A stretch of DNA of 64,000 nucleotides from Paramesorhizobium endophyticum (GCF_014640615.1 NZ_BMHH01000005.1:186001-250000), one strand, 5' to 3'. Positions 1 to 10,001 are shown, numbered from the stretch's first letter. Translations and numbers: made by a program. The notes: generated by a model from the sequence alone, not told the origin.

Positions 1-110
1 TGCGGCAGGAGATCGTCGCGGGTGGCGCGCTGGGCGGGGCGCAAGGGTTTCCCATGACGGCGACCGAAGAAAGCTTCGGTCGCGCGCCCGTGGCGGGGTT
101 CATGTGTCAT
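1..110 (-). CDS. trmB: tRNA (guanine-N7)-methyltransferase, 5' end only
   Basis: The reverse strand from position 110 reads as an N-terminus containing TEAFFGRRHGKPLRP, the conserved beginning of rhizobial TrmB, which makes m7G46 in tRNA with SAM. About 36 codons are present and the gene runs off the left edge, so the catalytic domain is not visible. The ATG at 110-108 is chosen because it opens this frame. It lies downstream of metK in the same orientation, separated by a palindromic repeat, so the SAM-using enzyme follows the SAM-making one. The call rests on the N-terminal motif and on the metK-trmB order known in the order. Confidence 0.8.
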   Translation of the reverse strand, partial: MTHEPRHGRATEAFFGRRHGKPLRPAQRATRDDLLP

Positions 111-125
111 AGGGGCATTCTTTTC

Positions 126-174
126 AGCAGGATTTTTATCCGAAAACCGGTGTCCACTTTTCGGAAGTCCTGCT
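126..174. repeat. Palindromic repeat of the CCAAAACCGG type, between metK and trmB
   Basis: The ends AGCAGGA (126-132) and TCCTGCT (168-174) are inverted, and an inner pair, TCCGAAAA and TTTTCGGA, flanks an ACCGGTGTCC core. The same family occurs at 29404-29450 and 47997-48042. It touches the metK stop codon and could fold in the metK-trmB transcript. Confidence 0.75.
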
Positions 175-1445
175 CAGGCCGCTATCGCGACCGCGTCCCG
201 CAAAGCCTTGACCAGATCGGTCTTCTCCCAGGAGAAGGAGCCGTCACGGCCGGGCTTGCGGCCGAAATGGCCGTAGGACGAGGTGCGGGCATAGATGGGA
301 CGATTCAAGTCCAGATGCTTGCGGATGCCGGTCGGAGACAGATCCATCACGTCGCGGATCGCGCCTTCCACCGTCGCTTCCGAAACCTTGCCGGTGCCGT
401 GGAGGTTGACATAGACCGCCAGCGGCTGCGCCACGCCGATGGCGTAGGCAAGCTGGATCGTGCAGCGGTCGGCAAGACCGGCGGCAACCACGTTCTTGGC
501 GAGGTAGCGCGCGGCGTAAGCGGCGGAACGGTCCACCTTGGTGGTGTCCTTGCCGGAGAATGCGCCGCCGCCATGCGGGGCCGCACCGCCATAGGTATCC
601 ACGATGATCTTGCGTCCCGTCAAGCCCGCATCGCCATCCGGCCCGCCGATGACGAATTTGCCGGTCGGGTTGATATACCAGTTGCAATTGTGGGCAATGG
701 CCAGATCGCCCAGCGCCTCGCGGATATAGGGCTCGACGACCTCGCGCACCTTCTTGGAATCCCAGTTGGGATCGAGATGCTGGGTCGAAAGCACGATCTG
801 CGTGACCTCGGTGGGCTTGCCGTCGATATAGCGAACGGTCACCTGGCTCTTGGCGTCAGGGCCAAGCTTGCCCGCATCGCCCTCGCCCTTGTGGCGGGCG
901 GCGGAGAGCAACTCGAGGATCTTGTGGGAATAATAGATCGGGGCGGGCATGAGATCCGGCGTTTCGCGGCAAGCATAGCCGAACATGATGCCCTGGTCGC
1001 CCGCGCCTTCCTCGCCCTGCCGGTCGGCGGCGTTATCGACGCCCTGCGCGATGTCGGCAGATTGCGGATGGAGCAGCACCTCGATCTTCGCCGTCTTCCA
1101 GTGGAAGCCGTCCTGCTCGTAACCGATGTCGCGGATGGCGCGGCGGGCGGCGGCGCGGAAGCGTGAGGGATTGATGACCGGATTGCCCCGGGCATCTTTC
1201 ACGATGTTGCCGTCCTTGTCCTTCTTCAGGAGCGTCTCAGGCACACGCACCTCACCGGCAATGACGACGCGGTTGGTGGTGGCAAGCGTTTCGCAGGCGA
1301 TGCGGACCGACCAGGGATCGACGCCGGTCTTGCGCGCCTCCCGGTAGATCATATCTACGATTTCATCGGAAATTCGATCGCAAACCTTGTCCGGATGGCC
1401 TTCGGACACAGATTCGCTGGTGAAGAGATACGAACTGCGTAGCAC
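174..1445 (-). CDS. metK: S-adenosylmethionine synthetase
   Basis: MetK makes SAM from methionine and ATP in the cytoplasm. The protein (423 aa from the chosen start) has the family opening [16 protein letters not shown] with GHPDK at residues 16-20. It also has the ATP-site segment [12 protein letters not shown] near residue 150 and the glycine-rich loop [16 protein letters not shown] from residue 292. The open frame extends to 1520, but the family N-terminus starts at residue 26, where a GTG (1445-1443) follows AGAGGGG by six bases. I therefore take the GTG start. praR lies 143 bp upstream and trmB follows. A hairpin just upstream may control translation. Identity is certain; the start is likely. 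Confidence 0.97.
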   Translation of the reverse strand: MLRSSYLFTSESVSEGHPDKVCDRISDEIVDMIYREARKTGVDPWSVRIACETLATTNRVVIAGEVRVPETLLKKDKDGNIVKDARGNPVINPSRFRAAARRAIRDIGYEQDGFHWKTAKIEVLLHPQSADIAQGVDNAADRQGEEGAGDQGIMFGYACRETPDLMPAPIYYSHKILELLSAARHKGEGDAGKLGPDAKSQVTVRYIDGKPTEVTQIVLSTQHLDPNWDSKKVREVVEPYIREALGDLAIAHNCNWYINPTGKFVIGGPDGDAGLTGRKIIVDTYGGAAPHGGGAFSGKDTTKVDRSAAYAARYLAKNVVAAGLADRCTIQLAYAIGVAQPLAVYVNLHGTGKVSEATVEGAIRDVMDLSPTGIRKHLDLNRPIYARTSSYGHFGRKPGRDGSFSWEKTDLVKALRDAVAIAA

Positions 1446-1451
1446 GGGAAA

Positions 1452-1486
1452 CCCCTCTTGAAAGTTCTGCGGGAGACATCGCAGAA
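1452..1486 (-). promoter_or_regulatory. metK leader hairpin with a loop able to pair with the ribosome binding site
   Basis: On the minus strand a perfect 7-bp stem (TTCTGCG with CGCAGAA, 1465-1486) encloses an 8-base loop, ATGTCTCC. It is followed by a short A/C/T-rich linker and the ribosome binding site AAGAGGGG (1452-1459) of the GTG start at 1445. Loop bases TCTC or CTCC can pair with GAGG or GGGG of that site, which would make an H-type pseudoknot. Small pseudoknots before metK are known SAM-sensing switches in other alphaproteobacteria (the SAM/SAH family). I could not match this sequence to a named class, so the regulatory role is inference. Confidence 0.4.
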
Positions 1487-1557
1487 AGAACAGCCACCTT
1501 TTCTTTGCCAATATAGACAAGGACCGTCAATGGAGATTCGTTTTCGAAAGAGGCCAT

Positions 1558-1580
1558 CCGGAGGAATTTTACTCCTCCGG
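1558..1580 (-). terminator. Hairpin just after praR, terminator- or attenuator-like
   Basis: CCGGAGGA and TCCTCCGG form a perfect 8-bp stem around a 7-base A/T-rich loop, starting nine bases past the praR stop. There is no T run after it, so it may be an RNA-stabilising or attenuating hairpin rather than a true terminator. Confidence 0.4.
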
Positions 1581-1588
1581 TTTCGCAA

Positions 1589-2002
1589 TTATTCGTTATC
1601 GTCGGCGAGCGACTTGACGAGATCGATGATCTTGCGCCGGATCTTGGGATCGGAAATCTTGGTGAAAGAGCGGGTCAGTTGCACGCCTTCGTTGCTGTTG
1701 AGGAAATCGACCACATAGGTCGCCTCTTTGTCCTCGAAGCCGCCGGCTCCCGGATTTGGGTTGCTACCGGGCGCGTCTTCGAAAAAGAAAGCGACGGGAA
1801 CATTCAGGATCGACGAAATCGCCTGGAGGCGGCTCGCGCCGACGCGGTTCGTGCCCTTTTCGTATTTTTGAATTTGCTGAAATGTAATTCCAAGGCTTTC
1901 GCCAAGCTTTTCCTGACTCAAGCCCAGCATGTTCCGGCGCAAGCGAATACGGCTTCCGACATGAACATCGATGGGATTGGGCTTCTTCTTGTTCTCAGTC
2001 AT
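1589..2002 (-). CDS. praR: XRE-family regulator, PraR/PhrR-like
   Basis: This 137-residue cytoplasmic DNA-binding protein has an XRE helix-turn-helix at about residues 15-70, including LGLSQEKLGESLGITFQQIQKYEKG. The C-terminal half (SFTKISDPKIRRKIIDLVKSLA) matches the small rhizobial regulators PhrR and PraR. PraR is known in rhizobia as a repressor affecting biofilm and symbiosis genes and is found beside metK in the group. The ATG at 2002 is preferred over the TTG one codon earlier and is preceded by TAGGAGC. The gene has its own promoter and a candidate operator. The family is secure, the symbol less so. Confidence 0.8.
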   Translation of the reverse strand: MTENKKKPNPIDVHVGSRIRLRRNMLGLSQEKLGESLGITFQQIQKYEKGTNRVGASRLQAISSILNVPVAFFFEDAPGSNPNPGAGGFEDKEATYVVDFLNSNEGVQLTRSFTKISDPKIRRKIIDLVKSLADDNE

Positions 2003-2094
2003 CAAATGTTGCTCCTAGCCGATTGCGCGCCTTCGGCATTTATCAGTCCTGCTGTGAACAGGTCGGAAAATACTATTATATGGGAGGTAGTCGG

Positions 2095-2118
2095 ACAAAT
2101 GAAACATCGAACATTTGT
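2095..2118. promoter_or_regulatory. Inverted repeat upstream of praR, possible operator
   Basis: ACAAATG (2095-2101) and CATTTGT (2112-2118) are perfect 7-base inverted arms 10 bases apart. They lie just downstream of the predicted -10 box, where a repressor would block transcription. Autoregulation by PraR is a guess. Confidence 0.35.
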
Positions 2119-2127
2119 CGCAGCCGC

Positions 2128-2156
2128 ATAACATAGTATCAAAAATGCGTTGTCAA
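2128..2156 (-). promoter_or_regulatory. Housekeeping-type promoter for praR (and probably metK)
   Basis: A perfect -35 box TTGACA (2156-2151) and a -10 box TGTTAT (2133-2128) are separated by exactly 17 bases on the minus strand. The -35 box overlaps the lnt stop codon, so praR can be transcribed independently of the operon above it. Confidence 0.6.
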
Positions 2157-3760
2157 TCGAAACGCCTGCGACACAACACTACAAAACCCCATGAAATGCT
2201 CAACAACAGGGCCAGAACCGTCCACGTTCCCCCCTGCCCCGGCGGCTTGCCCCAAAACGGATCAATTGGTGACGGAAGGGAAACATCGATGACACCAACC
2301 GCATTAAGTGCGAGGCCATCGGTGATTCGACCATAGGGATCGACAACTGCCGACAAGCCGTTATTGGCCGCCCGAACCAGCGGCAATCCCTGTTCCACCG
2401 CCCGCAACTGCGCCTGGCGGAAATGCTGGTAGGGACCGGGCGTGTCGCCATACCAGGCATCGTTCGTCACGTTGAGAATCGCCTTCGCGGCGGGCCCGCT
2501 ATAGCCCAATTCCGAAGGGAAAATAGCTTCATAGCAGATCAGGGGCAGGAACGCCAAACTATTGTTAACCTTCAGGGAATGACGACTTGCGGCAGCGGTG
2601 AAGCCGCCGGGCATTTCCACCACTTCCTGCAGACCGAGCGCGCGCAGCCATTTTTCCAGGGGCAGATATTCGCCGAAGGGCACGAGATGCACCTTGTCCA
2701 CCGCGTCGAGAATCTCGCCCCGGTCATCGATGGCGTAGATGGAGTTGTAATAGCGGGGCTCGGTTGCGCCCGCCCCGTCCTCCTCGCGCACAGCGCCGGC
2801 AAGCAGCACCTGCCCCACCGACAGCGCCGCGCCGATCCGCTCCAACGCTTCCGGCGTGCGGGTCAGGATGTACGGAATGGAGGTTTCGGGCCAGACAATA
2901 ACGGAGGGCCTGGGCTGGCCGCTTGCAGGCGGCAATTCGCTGAGCGCGATCAGCTTGTCGAATATGGCACGGCGGGCGTCATTGTCCCATTTCATGGCCT
3001 GGGCGATAGAGGGCTGGACGATGCGCAGGCGCACGCCGTCCGGAGCGTCCTTGTTCACCAGCGGCGCGTTGTGCAACCGGTAGAAGCCGAAACCGACATG
3101 GGCAGCGACAAGCGCCAACGCAATCGCCGTACCCGCTTTAAGATGCCGCCTGTCGGCCAGAAGCGCAGGCATGGCGAAGACGAGAACGGCAAGCGCGCTC
3201 ATAGCAAAAAGGCCGAGCACCGCGTCGGACTGCATCAGCAGCGGCGTGGGCATGGCGGCATAGCCGATGGCGTTCCACGGAAAGCCGGTGAGCAGGAAGG
3301 AGCGCAGCCACTCGGCTATCCCGAAGCCGAAGGCCAAGGCGAAAATCCGTCCCAGTCCATCGGACCAGAGAAGCCGGGCAATCAACGCCGCCAGCGCATA
3401 GAACAGGGCGAGGAAAGCAGGCAGGCCCACCACCGCCAAAGGAAGCGCCCAGGCGAAATTCTCCGCGTCCACCAGAAGGGCGGAGCCGATCCACCACAGG
3501 CCACCTAGAAAATAGCCGAAGCCGAACCACCAGCCGACGATGGCGGCGGGCAAAACACGGCGGACCGGGCCGCTATCGGCGGTATCGACCGCACCATCGA
3601 TGAGCCAGACGAGAACGGGGAAGGAAACGAAGCAGACGGCGAAGAAATCATAAGGGGGGAGAGCCAGTGTCGCCAGCGCCCCTGCAAGGAAAGCGGCAAG
3701 CGCCCGGCGCCAGCCGCTCAGCAATATGATCCAGCCGGAAAGCCCCCCGATCCCTCTCAT
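2153..3760 (-). CDS. lnt: Apolipoprotein N-acyltransferase
   Basis: Lnt adds the third acyl chain to lipoproteins at the inner-membrane outer face. The 535-residue protein has several N-terminal membrane segments in roughly its first 230 residues, then a nitrilase-like domain. The catalytic triad is visible: E292 in VWPETSIP, K356 in [13 protein letters not shown] and C409 in LICYEAIFP. Its start overlaps the end of corC by 4 bp, the same corC-lnt pairing seen in many proteobacteria, so the two are co-translated. The stop codon overlaps the praR promoter. Confidence 0.95.
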   Translation of the reverse strand: MRGIGGLSGWIILLSGWRRALAAFLAGALATLALPPYDFFAVCFVSFPVLVWLIDGAVDTADSGPVRRVLPAAIVGWWFGFGYFLGGLWWIGSALLVDAENFAWALPLAVVGLPAFLALFYALAALIARLLWSDGLGRIFALAFGFGIAEWLRSFLLTGFPWNAIGYAAMPTPLLMQSDAVLGLFAMSALAVLVFAMPALLADRRHLKAGTAIALALVAAHVGFGFYRLHNAPLVNKDAPDGVRLRIVQPSIAQAMKWDNDARRAIFDKLIALSELPPASGQPRPSVIVWPETSIPYILTRTPEALERIGAALSVGQVLLAGAVREEDGAGATEPRYYNSIYAIDDRGEILDAVDKVHLVPFGEYLPLEKWLRALGLQEVVEMPGGFTAAASRHSLKVNNSLAFLPLICYEAIFPSELGYSGPAAKAILNVTNDAWYGDTPGPYQHFRQAQLRAVEQGLPLVRAANNGLSAVVDPYGRITDGLALNAVGVIDVSLPSPIDPFWGKPPGQGGTWTVLALLLSISWGFVVLCRRRFD

Positions 3761-4791
3761 ATACCCCCGGCGGCGCTGTCGGCATCCGGTTCCGGATCGC
3801 GTTCGCTGCCATTGAGCGGCACGATGCGCACCTTGCGGATGCGGCGGCGATCGGCTTCCAGCACATGGAACTGATAGTCCGGAAGCGCCTCGACCACCTC
3901 GCCACGGGTGGGAATACGGCCCAGCACCGAGAAAATCAGTCCGCCAACAGTGTCGACCTCCTCGCCATGCTCGCCGACGACGAAATGCGGGCCGATCCGT
4001 TCGGCCAGTTCGTCGAGCTCGGCGCGGGCATCGACCACATAGGAGCCATCGGCTTCCTGCGCGATCATCGGCTCCTCGTCGTCATGCTCGTCCTCGATAT
4101 CGCCGACGACCATCTCAAGGATATCCTCGAGCGAGACGAGTCCGTCCGTGCCGCCATATTCGTCTATGACCAGCGCCATCTGGATATGGGTCGCCTGCAT
4201 GCGGGCCATCAGCGTGCTTGCCTGCATGGAGGGCGGCACGAACAGCACCTTGCGCAACAGATTGAGCTCGCCGATGCTCTTGTCGAGATCGACACGGCTC
4301 AAATCGGGCTTCGACGGGCCACCGTTGCGGGCGCGGCCGGAACGCGTGATATGATTCAGCACGTCGCGGATATGGATCATGCCGCGCGGATCGTCGAGCG
4401 TCTCGCTATAGACCGGCATGCGCGAATGGCCGGATTGCTCGAAAAGCTCAAGCACCTCGCCGAGCGGCGTCTCAATTTCCACCGCCTCGATGTCGGAACG
4501 GGGGATCATCACATCCTCGACCCGCACCCCCTGCAATTGCAGGATATTGACGAGCATCGCACGTTCCTCGGGCGAGAACGCCTGATCGGTGCTTTCCTTG
4601 TCGGAGAGGGCTTCCACGAGATCCTGCCTGAGCGAGGTGCTCGGGCGGCCACGCAAAAAGGGGAAAATGCCTGCGAAGAGGGAACGCTTCTCGGCCGGTA
4701 CCGGCCGCTGCGTACTCTGCTCGTCGACGTCGTTTTTCTGCGGCACATCGGCGGCAGATGAAGGCTGGGCTGTCAGGTCAGACATGGTCAA
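3757..4791 (-). CDS. corC: CorC/HlyC-family CBS-domain protein
   Basis: This 344-residue protein has a tandem CBS region (about residues 80-215, around [19 protein letters not shown] and [19 protein letters not shown]). It ends in a CorC_HlyC/transporter-associated domain (about 235-325). It lacks the N-terminal membrane domain of larger relatives, as E. coli CorC (YbeX) does. CorC proteins are linked to Mg/Co efflux and to the YbeY-PhoH-Lnt cluster. The gene overlaps ybeY by 4 bp and lnt by 4 bp, which indicates one operon. The family is clear and the precise role is not. Confidence 0.9.
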   Translation of the reverse strand: MTMSDLTAQPSSAADVPQKNDVDEQSTQRPVPAEKRSLFAGIFPFLRGRPSTSLRQDLVEALSDKESTDQAFSPEERAMLVNILQLQGVRVEDVMIPRSDIEAVEIETPLGEVLELFEQSGHSRMPVYSETLDDPRGMIHIRDVLNHITRSGRARNGGPSKPDLSRVDLDKSIGELNLLRKVLFVPPSMQASTLMARMQATHIQMALVIDEYGGTDGLVSLEDILEMVVGDIEDEHDDEEPMIAQEADGSYVVDARAELDELAERIGPHFVVGEHGEEVDTVGGLIFSVLGRIPTRGEVVEALPDYQFHVLEADRRRIRKVRIVPLNGSERDPEPDADSAAGGI

Positions 4792-5339
4792 TCGGTTTCA
4801 TCGTCTTTCGGCGAGGCATAAGGATCGGGAATGGCGAGAGCCAGAAGAATTCGGCGCTCCCAGTTCTCCATTTCTTCCGCGTCCTCTTCATTTTCATGGT
4901 CATAGCCCAGAAGATGCAGGAGTCCGTGGACAATCAAATGAGTGAGATGGTGATCGAAGGGCTTCTTTTCCAGAGCCGCCTCGCGCTCCACGGTTTCGCG
5001 GGCGATCACGATATCGCCAAGCATCGGCCCCGGCGCGTCCCCCGCTTTCACGGGAAAGGCAGGGAAGGACAGCACATTGGTCGGCTTGTCCTTGCCGCGC
5101 CACTCAGCATTCAGTTCCTGAATCGCGGCATCGTCGGTGAAGACGATACTGAGTTCCGTCCCGTCTCCATCCGGCAGGGCGAGCGCTTGCCATGAAGCCG
5201 CAACCGCCCGCGTGGCGAGCGCATGCAACGCTGCCTCATCCGGCCAGCCTTCCGTCTCGATCGTCAGGTCGATATCGATCAAATCAGGCCATCCCGCAGA
5301 TGCGTGACGCTCTTTTTCCGCAAGCTCATGTCTTGGCAT
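4788..5339 (-). CDS. ybeY: Endoribonuclease YbeY, rRNA maturation factor
   Basis: YbeY is a zinc-dependent single-strand RNase needed for 16S rRNA 3'-end maturation. The zinc motif [11 protein letters not shown] is intact, and [17 protein letters not shown] is the usual family core. The start is uncertain. In-frame ATGs lie at 5351 and 5339, both inside phoH. A TTG at 5282, after GGGATGG, would give a 164-residue protein that begins where the family homology begins. It sits between phoH and corC in the usual order. Confidence 0.93.
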   Translation of the reverse strand: MPRHELAEKERHASAGWPDLIDIDLTIETEGWPDEAALHALATRAVAASWQALALPDGDGTELSIVFTDDAAIQELNAEWRGKDKPTNVLSFPAFPVKAGDAPGPMLGDIVIARETVEREAALEKKPFDHHLTHLIVHGLLHLLGYDHENEEDAEEMENWERRILLALAIPDPYASPKDDETD

Positions 5340-6354
5340 GGCCCTTGGCATCCTTGTCCCAGGCGGTAACGATAGCCGCGACGAGCGGATGGCGCACCAC
5401 ATCCTTCTCGGTAAAGCGGACGGTGACGATGCCGGACACGTCGCTCAGGATGCGCAACGCATCGACGAGGCCGGATTTCTGGCCCGGCGGCAGGTCGATC
5501 TGGCTCGGATCGCCGGTGACGATCATGCGCGCATTTTCACCCAGACGGGTCAGGAACATCTTCATCTGCATGGATGTGGTGTTCTGCGCCTCGTCGAGAA
5601 TCACGGCGGCGTGGGCAAGCGTGCGTCCGCGCATGAAGGCGAGCGGCGCGATCTCGATGACGCCTGCCGCCAGAGCGCGCTCAACCTTTTCGGCTGGCAT
5701 CATGTCGTAAAGGGCATCGTAGAGGGGGCGAAGATAAGGATCGACCTTTTCCTTCATATCACCGGGCAGGAAGCCCAGCCGCTCGCCCGCCTCGACGGCG
5801 GGACGCGACAGGACGATGCGCTCCACCAGCCCGCGTTCCAGCAGCATGGCGGCGTGGGCAACGGCGAGATAGGTCTTGCCGGTGCCGGCGGGGCCGACGC
5901 CGAACACCAGTTCCGAGCGGTCCAGCGCCCGCATATAGGCGTCCTGCGTCGGGGTGCGGGCAAAGATGGTCTTCTTGCGGGTTGAAATCTGGGCCGCCGC
6001 CATCTTGCCCTTGTTCTCCATCGTCGGGAGCGTGAGCTGGTCGTCGGCGGCAACCGCCATGCGAATTGCGCCATCGACATCGGATGCGGTCAATTCATGC
6101 CCCTTCTGCACCAGGGCGTAGAGATGGTCGAGCGAACGGCGCGCCTGCTCGGTGGCTACAGGCTCGCCTCGGATCGAAAGCTGGTTGCCCTTGGAGCGGA
6201 CATCGATGCCGAGCTTCTGTTCTATGCGAGCGAGATTTTCATCGAACTGGCCGAAGAGCGCGCTAGCCAGCCGGTTGTTGTCGAATGTCAGTACGATATG
6301 CGCCATGTCCGAGGCCCCTGAGGGGGCTGTCTTCAGCTTTTCGGTGGCGGTCAA
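5326..6354 (-). CDS. phoH: PhoH-like ATPase
   Basis: This 342-residue cytoplasmic protein has a nucleic-acid-binding-like N-terminal region. A RecD-type P-loop ATPase domain follows, with Walker A GPAGTGKT (residues 154-161) and Walker B ILDEAQ (252-257). It belongs to the PhoH/YbeZ family, which acts with YbeY and probably in RNA metabolism. The 3' end overlaps the annotated ybeY start. The name PhoH is historical and nothing here shows a PHO box. Confidence 0.93.
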   Translation of the reverse strand: MTATEKLKTAPSGASDMAHIVLTFDNNRLASALFGQFDENLARIEQKLGIDVRSKGNQLSIRGEPVATEQARRSLDHLYALVQKGHELTASDVDGAIRMAVAADDQLTLPTMENKGKMAAAQISTRKKTIFARTPTQDAYMRALDRSELVFGVGPAGTGKTYLAVAHAAMLLERGLVERIVLSRPAVEAGERLGFLPGDMKEKVDPYLRPLYDALYDMMPAEKVERALAAGVIEIAPLAFMRGRTLAHAAVILDEAQNTTSMQMKMFLTRLGENARMIVTGDPSQIDLPPGQKSGLVDALRILSDVSGIVTVRFTEKDVVRHPLVAAIVTAWDKDAKGHAKT

Positions 6355-6365
6355 CCGGATCTCCT

Positions 6366-6457
6366 CATGATCGAAATTTTTCGCAGCAGCATGATCTCGT
6401 CCAAAGTCTGCACCTTTTTTCGATCCGGCTCAAGTTTTCCAGTCGTGTGGATCATGT
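6366..6457. repeat. Degenerate ATGATC-type palindromic repeats
   Basis: The miaB-phoH gap contains decayed copies of the repeat with the AAGTCTGCA core and CATGATC ends (for example around 6389-6420). Intact copies are at 17518-17611 and 61388-61426. Confidence 0.5.
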
Positions 6458-7846
6458 TCAGGCATCCACACGCTCTGCCACGAGGCTGTTGGTTCCGGTG
6501 GCGATGATTCGCACGTCGATAATGTCGCCGATTTCGCCGGGGTTTTCACCAACAATTACGGGTAGAAGCCAGGGCGAACGCCCAACCATCTGGCCGGGCA
6601 GGCGGCCGGGCTTTTCCAGGAGCACACCCATCGTCCTGCCGACCATGCTCTTCTGGAAGGCATATTGCTGCTCCGTCAGGAGCGCCTGCAGCTGCTGGAG
6701 ACGCTCATCCTTGACCGCCTCGTCGACATGATCCGGCAAGTCTGCCCCCGGTGTGCCGGGACGCGGCGAATATTTGAACGAATAGGCCTGTGCGTAATCG
6801 ACCTCGCGCACCAGCCGCATGGTCGCCTCGAAATCCTCGTCGGTTTCGCCGGGGAAGCCGACGATGAAATCACCCGAGAGGGCGATGTCGGGCCGCGCGG
6901 CGCGGATGCGCTCCACCAAACGGAGATAGTCGGCGGCGGTGTGGCGGCGGTTCATGGCCTTCAAGATGCGGTCGGAGCCCGCCTGTACCGGCAGATGCAG
7001 ATAGGGCATCAGCATGTCGAGGTCGCGATGGGCCGCGATCAGCGCATCGTCCATGTCGCGCGGATGGCTGGTGGTATAGCGCAGGCGGGCGATACCCGGA
7101 ATTTTCGCCAAGCGGAACAGAAGCTCGCCCAGCCCCCATTCGCGGCCATCCTCGCCAGCGCCATGCCAGGCATTGACGTTCTGCCCCAAGAGGGTCAGTT
7201 CGCGCACGCCAGCGGCGGCAAGCTTCTCCGCCTCGGCAATGATTTGCGAGACAGGCCGGGATATCTCAGAGCCGCGCGTATAGGGCACGACGCAGAAGGT
7301 GCAGAACTTGTCGCAGCCTTCCTGCACGGTCAGGAAGGCGGAAACGCCACGGCTCCTCACCTGCTCCTGTTTCGGCGCGGGCAGATGCTCGAACTTGTCC
7401 TCGATGGCGTAATCCGTCTCGACCACCTTTTCGCCGCGCCCGACGCGGGCGAGCGCCTGCGGCAGGCGGTGATAGGTCTGGGGACCGATGACGAGATCGA
7501 CCGTAGGCGCGCGGCGGATGATTTCCTCGCCCTCGGCTTGCGCCACGCAGCCGGCGACGCCGATCAGCATCTCCCTGCCATCGGCGGCGCGCTCGTCCTT
7601 CATCTTGCGCAGGCGGCCCAGCGCCGAATAGAGCTTCTCGGATGCCTTTTCGCGAATATGGCAGGTGTTGAGCAGAACGAGATCCGCCTCTTCAGGCGTG
7701 TCGGTCGTCACATAGCCTTCTTCCGCCAGGCTGTCGGCCATGCGCTGGCTGTCATAGACATTCATCTGGCAGCCATAGGTCTTGACGAAGACCTTGCGGG
7801 GAGGCGCGGCGGTTTCCAGGGTCAGAGCGGAACTTGTTTCTTTCAT
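6458..7846 (-). CDS. miaB: tRNA-2-methylthio-N6-dimethylallyladenosine synthase
   Basis: MiaB is a radical-SAM methylthiotransferase that adds a methylthio group to i6A37 of tRNAs. The 462-residue protein shows all six cluster cysteines: C26 (YGCQMN), C62 (NTCHIREKA) and C100 (AGC) for the auxiliary [4Fe-4S] cluster, and C178, C182 and C185 (CDKFCTFC) for the radical-SAM cluster. A TRAM domain follows at about residues 385-455. It lies in the same-strand block between plsC and phoH, as in related genomes. Confidence 0.97.
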   Translation of the reverse strand: MKETSSALTLETAAPPRKVFVKTYGCQMNVYDSQRMADSLAEEGYVTTDTPEEADLVLLNTCHIREKASEKLYSALGRLRKMKDERAADGREMLIGVAGCVAQAEGEEIIRRAPTVDLVIGPQTYHRLPQALARVGRGEKVVETDYAIEDKFEHLPAPKQEQVRSRGVSAFLTVQEGCDKFCTFCVVPYTRGSEISRPVSQIIAEAEKLAAAGVRELTLLGQNVNAWHGAGEDGREWGLGELLFRLAKIPGIARLRYTTSHPRDMDDALIAAHRDLDMLMPYLHLPVQAGSDRILKAMNRRHTAADYLRLVERIRAARPDIALSGDFIVGFPGETDEDFEATMRLVREVDYAQAYSFKYSPRPGTPGADLPDHVDEAVKDERLQQLQALLTEQQYAFQKSMVGRTMGVLLEKPGRLPGQMVGRSPWLLPVIVGENPGEIGDIIDVRIIATGTNSLVAERVDA

Positions 7847-7892
7847 CCTGGGGCTTTTACCGCTTTTTGGCGCGATTGAGAATAGGGCACCT

Positions 7893-8687
7893 CTATTCCT
7901 CCCGCCCCATGAGGGACGTCAGGAGCATCGAGCGGACCTGAGCTTCCATATTGCTGGCCAGCCGCTTCCTGTCCGTGCCCGCGCGGATTTCGACCGGTTC
8001 GCCGAAACGGATATCGACGTCGATCGCGCCTTCCCTGAGGATTCCTTTCAGATGCGGCAGCAATTCGACGTCGCCGGGCCATGAGGCGATGGGGCGGTGA
8101 TAGCGGCCCATGGGAAGCCCGTGGAGTTTTGTGTAGGCGATTGCCACTGGCTGCACCGCCACGGTTTCCACATCCGTTTCGCGGATTGCCGCGGACGCCG
8201 CGCCGAAGAGCGAGCTCTTGAACGGCAATACGCGGTTGCCATCCGATGTGGTGCCTTCGGCGAAAAGCACCATCACGTCGCCCTCCACCAGCCTTTGCGC
8301 AATTTCCGAGGCCTGCTCGCCGGTCTTGCCGCGCCGGTCGCGCTCGACAAAGACGGAACGCTGCAGCACCGCGAAAAAGCCGAACAAGGGCCAGTCGCGC
8401 ACCTCGGTCTTGGCGATGAAGGAGATATCGCCAACCGTGGAAAGGAGGACGATATCGCTCCAGGATGTGTGGTTCGAAACCAGCAGTAGCGGCCGATCCC
8501 CGGTCATCGCGCCATGGACATGGATGCGAAAGCCCAGAAGCCAAGCCAGAATGCGATGGAAATAGCGCGGGATGCTGCTTTTGCGCGCCCAGCCGGCCTT
8601 CAGCAGGAGATATTGGACCGGCACGAACGTCAGCATCAGCGCCGCCATGCCCGACAATACAAGGCCTATGCGCAGCGTGCGGATCAT
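7893..8687 (-). CDS. 1-acyl-sn-glycerol-3-phosphate acyltransferase-like (PlsC family)
   Basis: This 264-residue membrane-associated acyltransferase has an N-terminal hydrophobic segment. It carries the catalytic motif NHTSWSD (H73, D78) and the substrate motif FAEGTTSDG (EGT at 144-146). The family acylates lysophosphatidic acid or related lipids. It sits between rimI and miaB. In some relatives a fur-type regulator gene lies between rimI and this gene; here only 4 bp separate them. Whether it is the essential PlsC or an OlsA-like paralogue cannot be decided from sequence alone. Confidence 0.85.
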   Translation of the reverse strand: MIRTLRIGLVLSGMAALMLTFVPVQYLLLKAGWARKSSIPRYFHRILAWLLGFRIHVHGAMTGDRPLLLVSNHTSWSDIVLLSTVGDISFIAKTEVRDWPLFGFFAVLQRSVFVERDRRGKTGEQASEIAQRLVEGDVMVLFAEGTTSDGNRVLPFKSSLFGAASAAIRETDVETVAVQPVAIAYTKLHGLPMGRYHRPIASWPGDVELLPHLKGILREGAIDVDIRFGEPVEIRAGTDRKRLASNMEAQVRSMLLTSLMGREE

Positions 8688-8691
8688 CGCG

Positions 8692-9192
8692 TCATTCCCG
8701 AGGACGAAAATCGCGACGGAGAATCAGTGCCGTCGATCGCCCGACCTCCGTCGCATAATAGCCGGGGCGCTCGCCGACCTTCGCGAAACCCAGGCGGCGA
8801 TAGAGGGCCTGGGCGGCGATATTCGCCTGGTCCACTTCCAAAAAAAGCGTGCGTGCCCGCTCATGGTGCAGATGGCGCAGCACGGCATCCATCAGCGCGC
8901 GACCCACGCCCCTGCGCCTGTAGGCATGGGAGACCGCGATGGTCAATATTTCCGCCTCATCTATGGTCAGGCGCGCCAGCACGAAACCCGCCGCGCCGCC
9001 GGGCTTCCCCTCCTCCCGCGCGATGAAGCCGAAGACCGTGCCCTGCCCGACGAGGCCGTGGAAATCCTCCTCGCTCCACGGATGCCGGAAGGTTTCGGCG
9101 TGGATGCGCTGCAGATGATGGCAATCCTCTGCGCCCAGGGGCTCGATGGCGAAATTCCTGCCGAAAAGCGGGCCGAAGGGCAGGCCGATCAT
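8692..9192 (-). CDS. rimI: Ribosomal-protein-alanine N-acetyltransferase RimI
   Basis: This 166-residue GNAT enzyme has the acetyl-CoA loop RRRGVGRALMDAVL and the family region around ALYRRLGFAKVGERPGYY. RimI acetylates the N-terminal alanine of ribosomal protein S18. It follows tsaB with a 2-bp gap, the usual tsaB-rimI pair, so the two are almost certainly co-translated. Confidence 0.88.
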   Translation of the reverse strand: MIGLPFGPLFGRNFAIEPLGAEDCHHLQRIHAETFRHPWSEEDFHGLVGQGTVFGFIAREEGKPGGAAGFVLARLTIDEAEILTIAVSHAYRRRGVGRALMDAVLRHLHHERARTLFLEVDQANIAAQALYRRLGFAKVGERPGYYATEVGRSTALILRRDFRPRE

Positions 9193-9194
9193 CT

Positions 9195-9875
9195 TCAGGG
9201 TTTCCTCGGAAGAGCAAAGCCCGTCTGCGGCTTGGCGTCGGGACCGCGTAAGTAAAGCGGCTTGGGCGCCTCACCCGGCTCGCGCGAGGCAGCAATGCGG
9301 GCATAGGTTTCGATTCGGGCGGTGGCAGAATCTCCGGCAATTGGAAGCGGCTCCGCCAGCAGCTCATTGAGGCGCGCCGCCGCAGATCCGGCCAGAACCG
9401 GCGATTGAGGGAGACCGCCAAGGAGCGCGAGAACATCCTCGGGGTTCCCCGCTATCGGCTCGCCCAGGACGACACCATCCGTTCCGAATTCTTGCGCATA
9501 GATTTCGCCGCGATGCGCGTCGATGGCCACCAGAACCGGCTTTTCGGGATGGCTGTCCAGTGCCTCCCGTGACAGCCCCTCGAAGGCAGTCACACCGATG
9601 GCCGGGCGCGAAAGAGCCAATGCAAAGCCCCGCGCCGCCGAAACGCCGATGCGAACCCCGGTAAAGGAACCGGGCCCGACATTGACGGCGATGCGGTCGA
9701 TGGCGTCAAGGCCGATGTTGGCCTCCTGCAGCGCCCGCTCGACATAGGCCATCAGCACTTCCGCATGGCCCTTGCCGATATTTTCGCTGGCGGACGCCAG
9801 CAAACGCCCCTCATCCGCATCATAGATGGCGGCGGCGCAGAAACTGGCGGCGGTATCCAGGCTAAGAATCTTCAT
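9195..9875 (-). CDS. tsaB: tRNA threonylcarbamoyladenosine biosynthesis protein TsaB
   Basis: TsaB is the ASKHA-fold partner that activates TsaD in making t6A37 on ANN-decoding tRNAs. The 226-residue protein starts with the phosphate-1-like motif ILSLDTAASF and contains VNVGPGSFTGVRIG, the family hallmark. The ATG at 9875 is chosen over an in-frame TTG three codons upstream because it fits the family N-terminus. It heads the minus-strand block that runs to trmB. Confidence 0.93.
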   Translation of the reverse strand: MKILSLDTAASFCAAAIYDADEGRLLASASENIGKGHAEVLMAYVERALQEANIGLDAIDRIAVNVGPGSFTGVRIGVSAARGFALALSRPAIGVTAFEGLSREALDSHPEKPVLVAIDAHRGEIYAQEFGTDGVVLGEPIAGNPEDVLALLGGLPQSPVLAGSAAARLNELLAEPLPIAGDSATARIETYARIAASREPGEAPKPLYLRGPDAKPQTGFALPRKP

Positions 9876-9950
9876 CTTATCCAATCGCCTAAAGCATTTT
9901 GCCGCCCGATGGAATCATCTGGCGCTGCATAAATGCATCAAAGCAATGGA

Positions 9951-9976
9951 AAAGGCCTGCGAGCAGGCAGGCCTTT
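9951..9976 (-). terminator. Hairpin downstream of otsA, likely terminator
   Basis: AAAGGCCTGC and GCAGGCCTTT form a perfect 10-bp stem around a 6-base loop, followed on the minus strand by a short T run. It lies about 150 bases past the otsA stop and before the tsaB promoter region. Confidence 0.5.
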
Positions 9977-10001
9977 CGATGGGACGACCGATTCGCAGCT
10001 T

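Noticed and set aside
54-1166. A 370-codon frame opposite metK and trmB
   Set aside because: It lies antisense to two certain genes and shows no recognisable domain.
1445-1590. SAM-II riboswitch before metK
   Set aside because: The conserved SAM-II words (such as GCTAAA followed by AAGG after a GC-rich stem) are not present, so I report only an unclassified hairpin.
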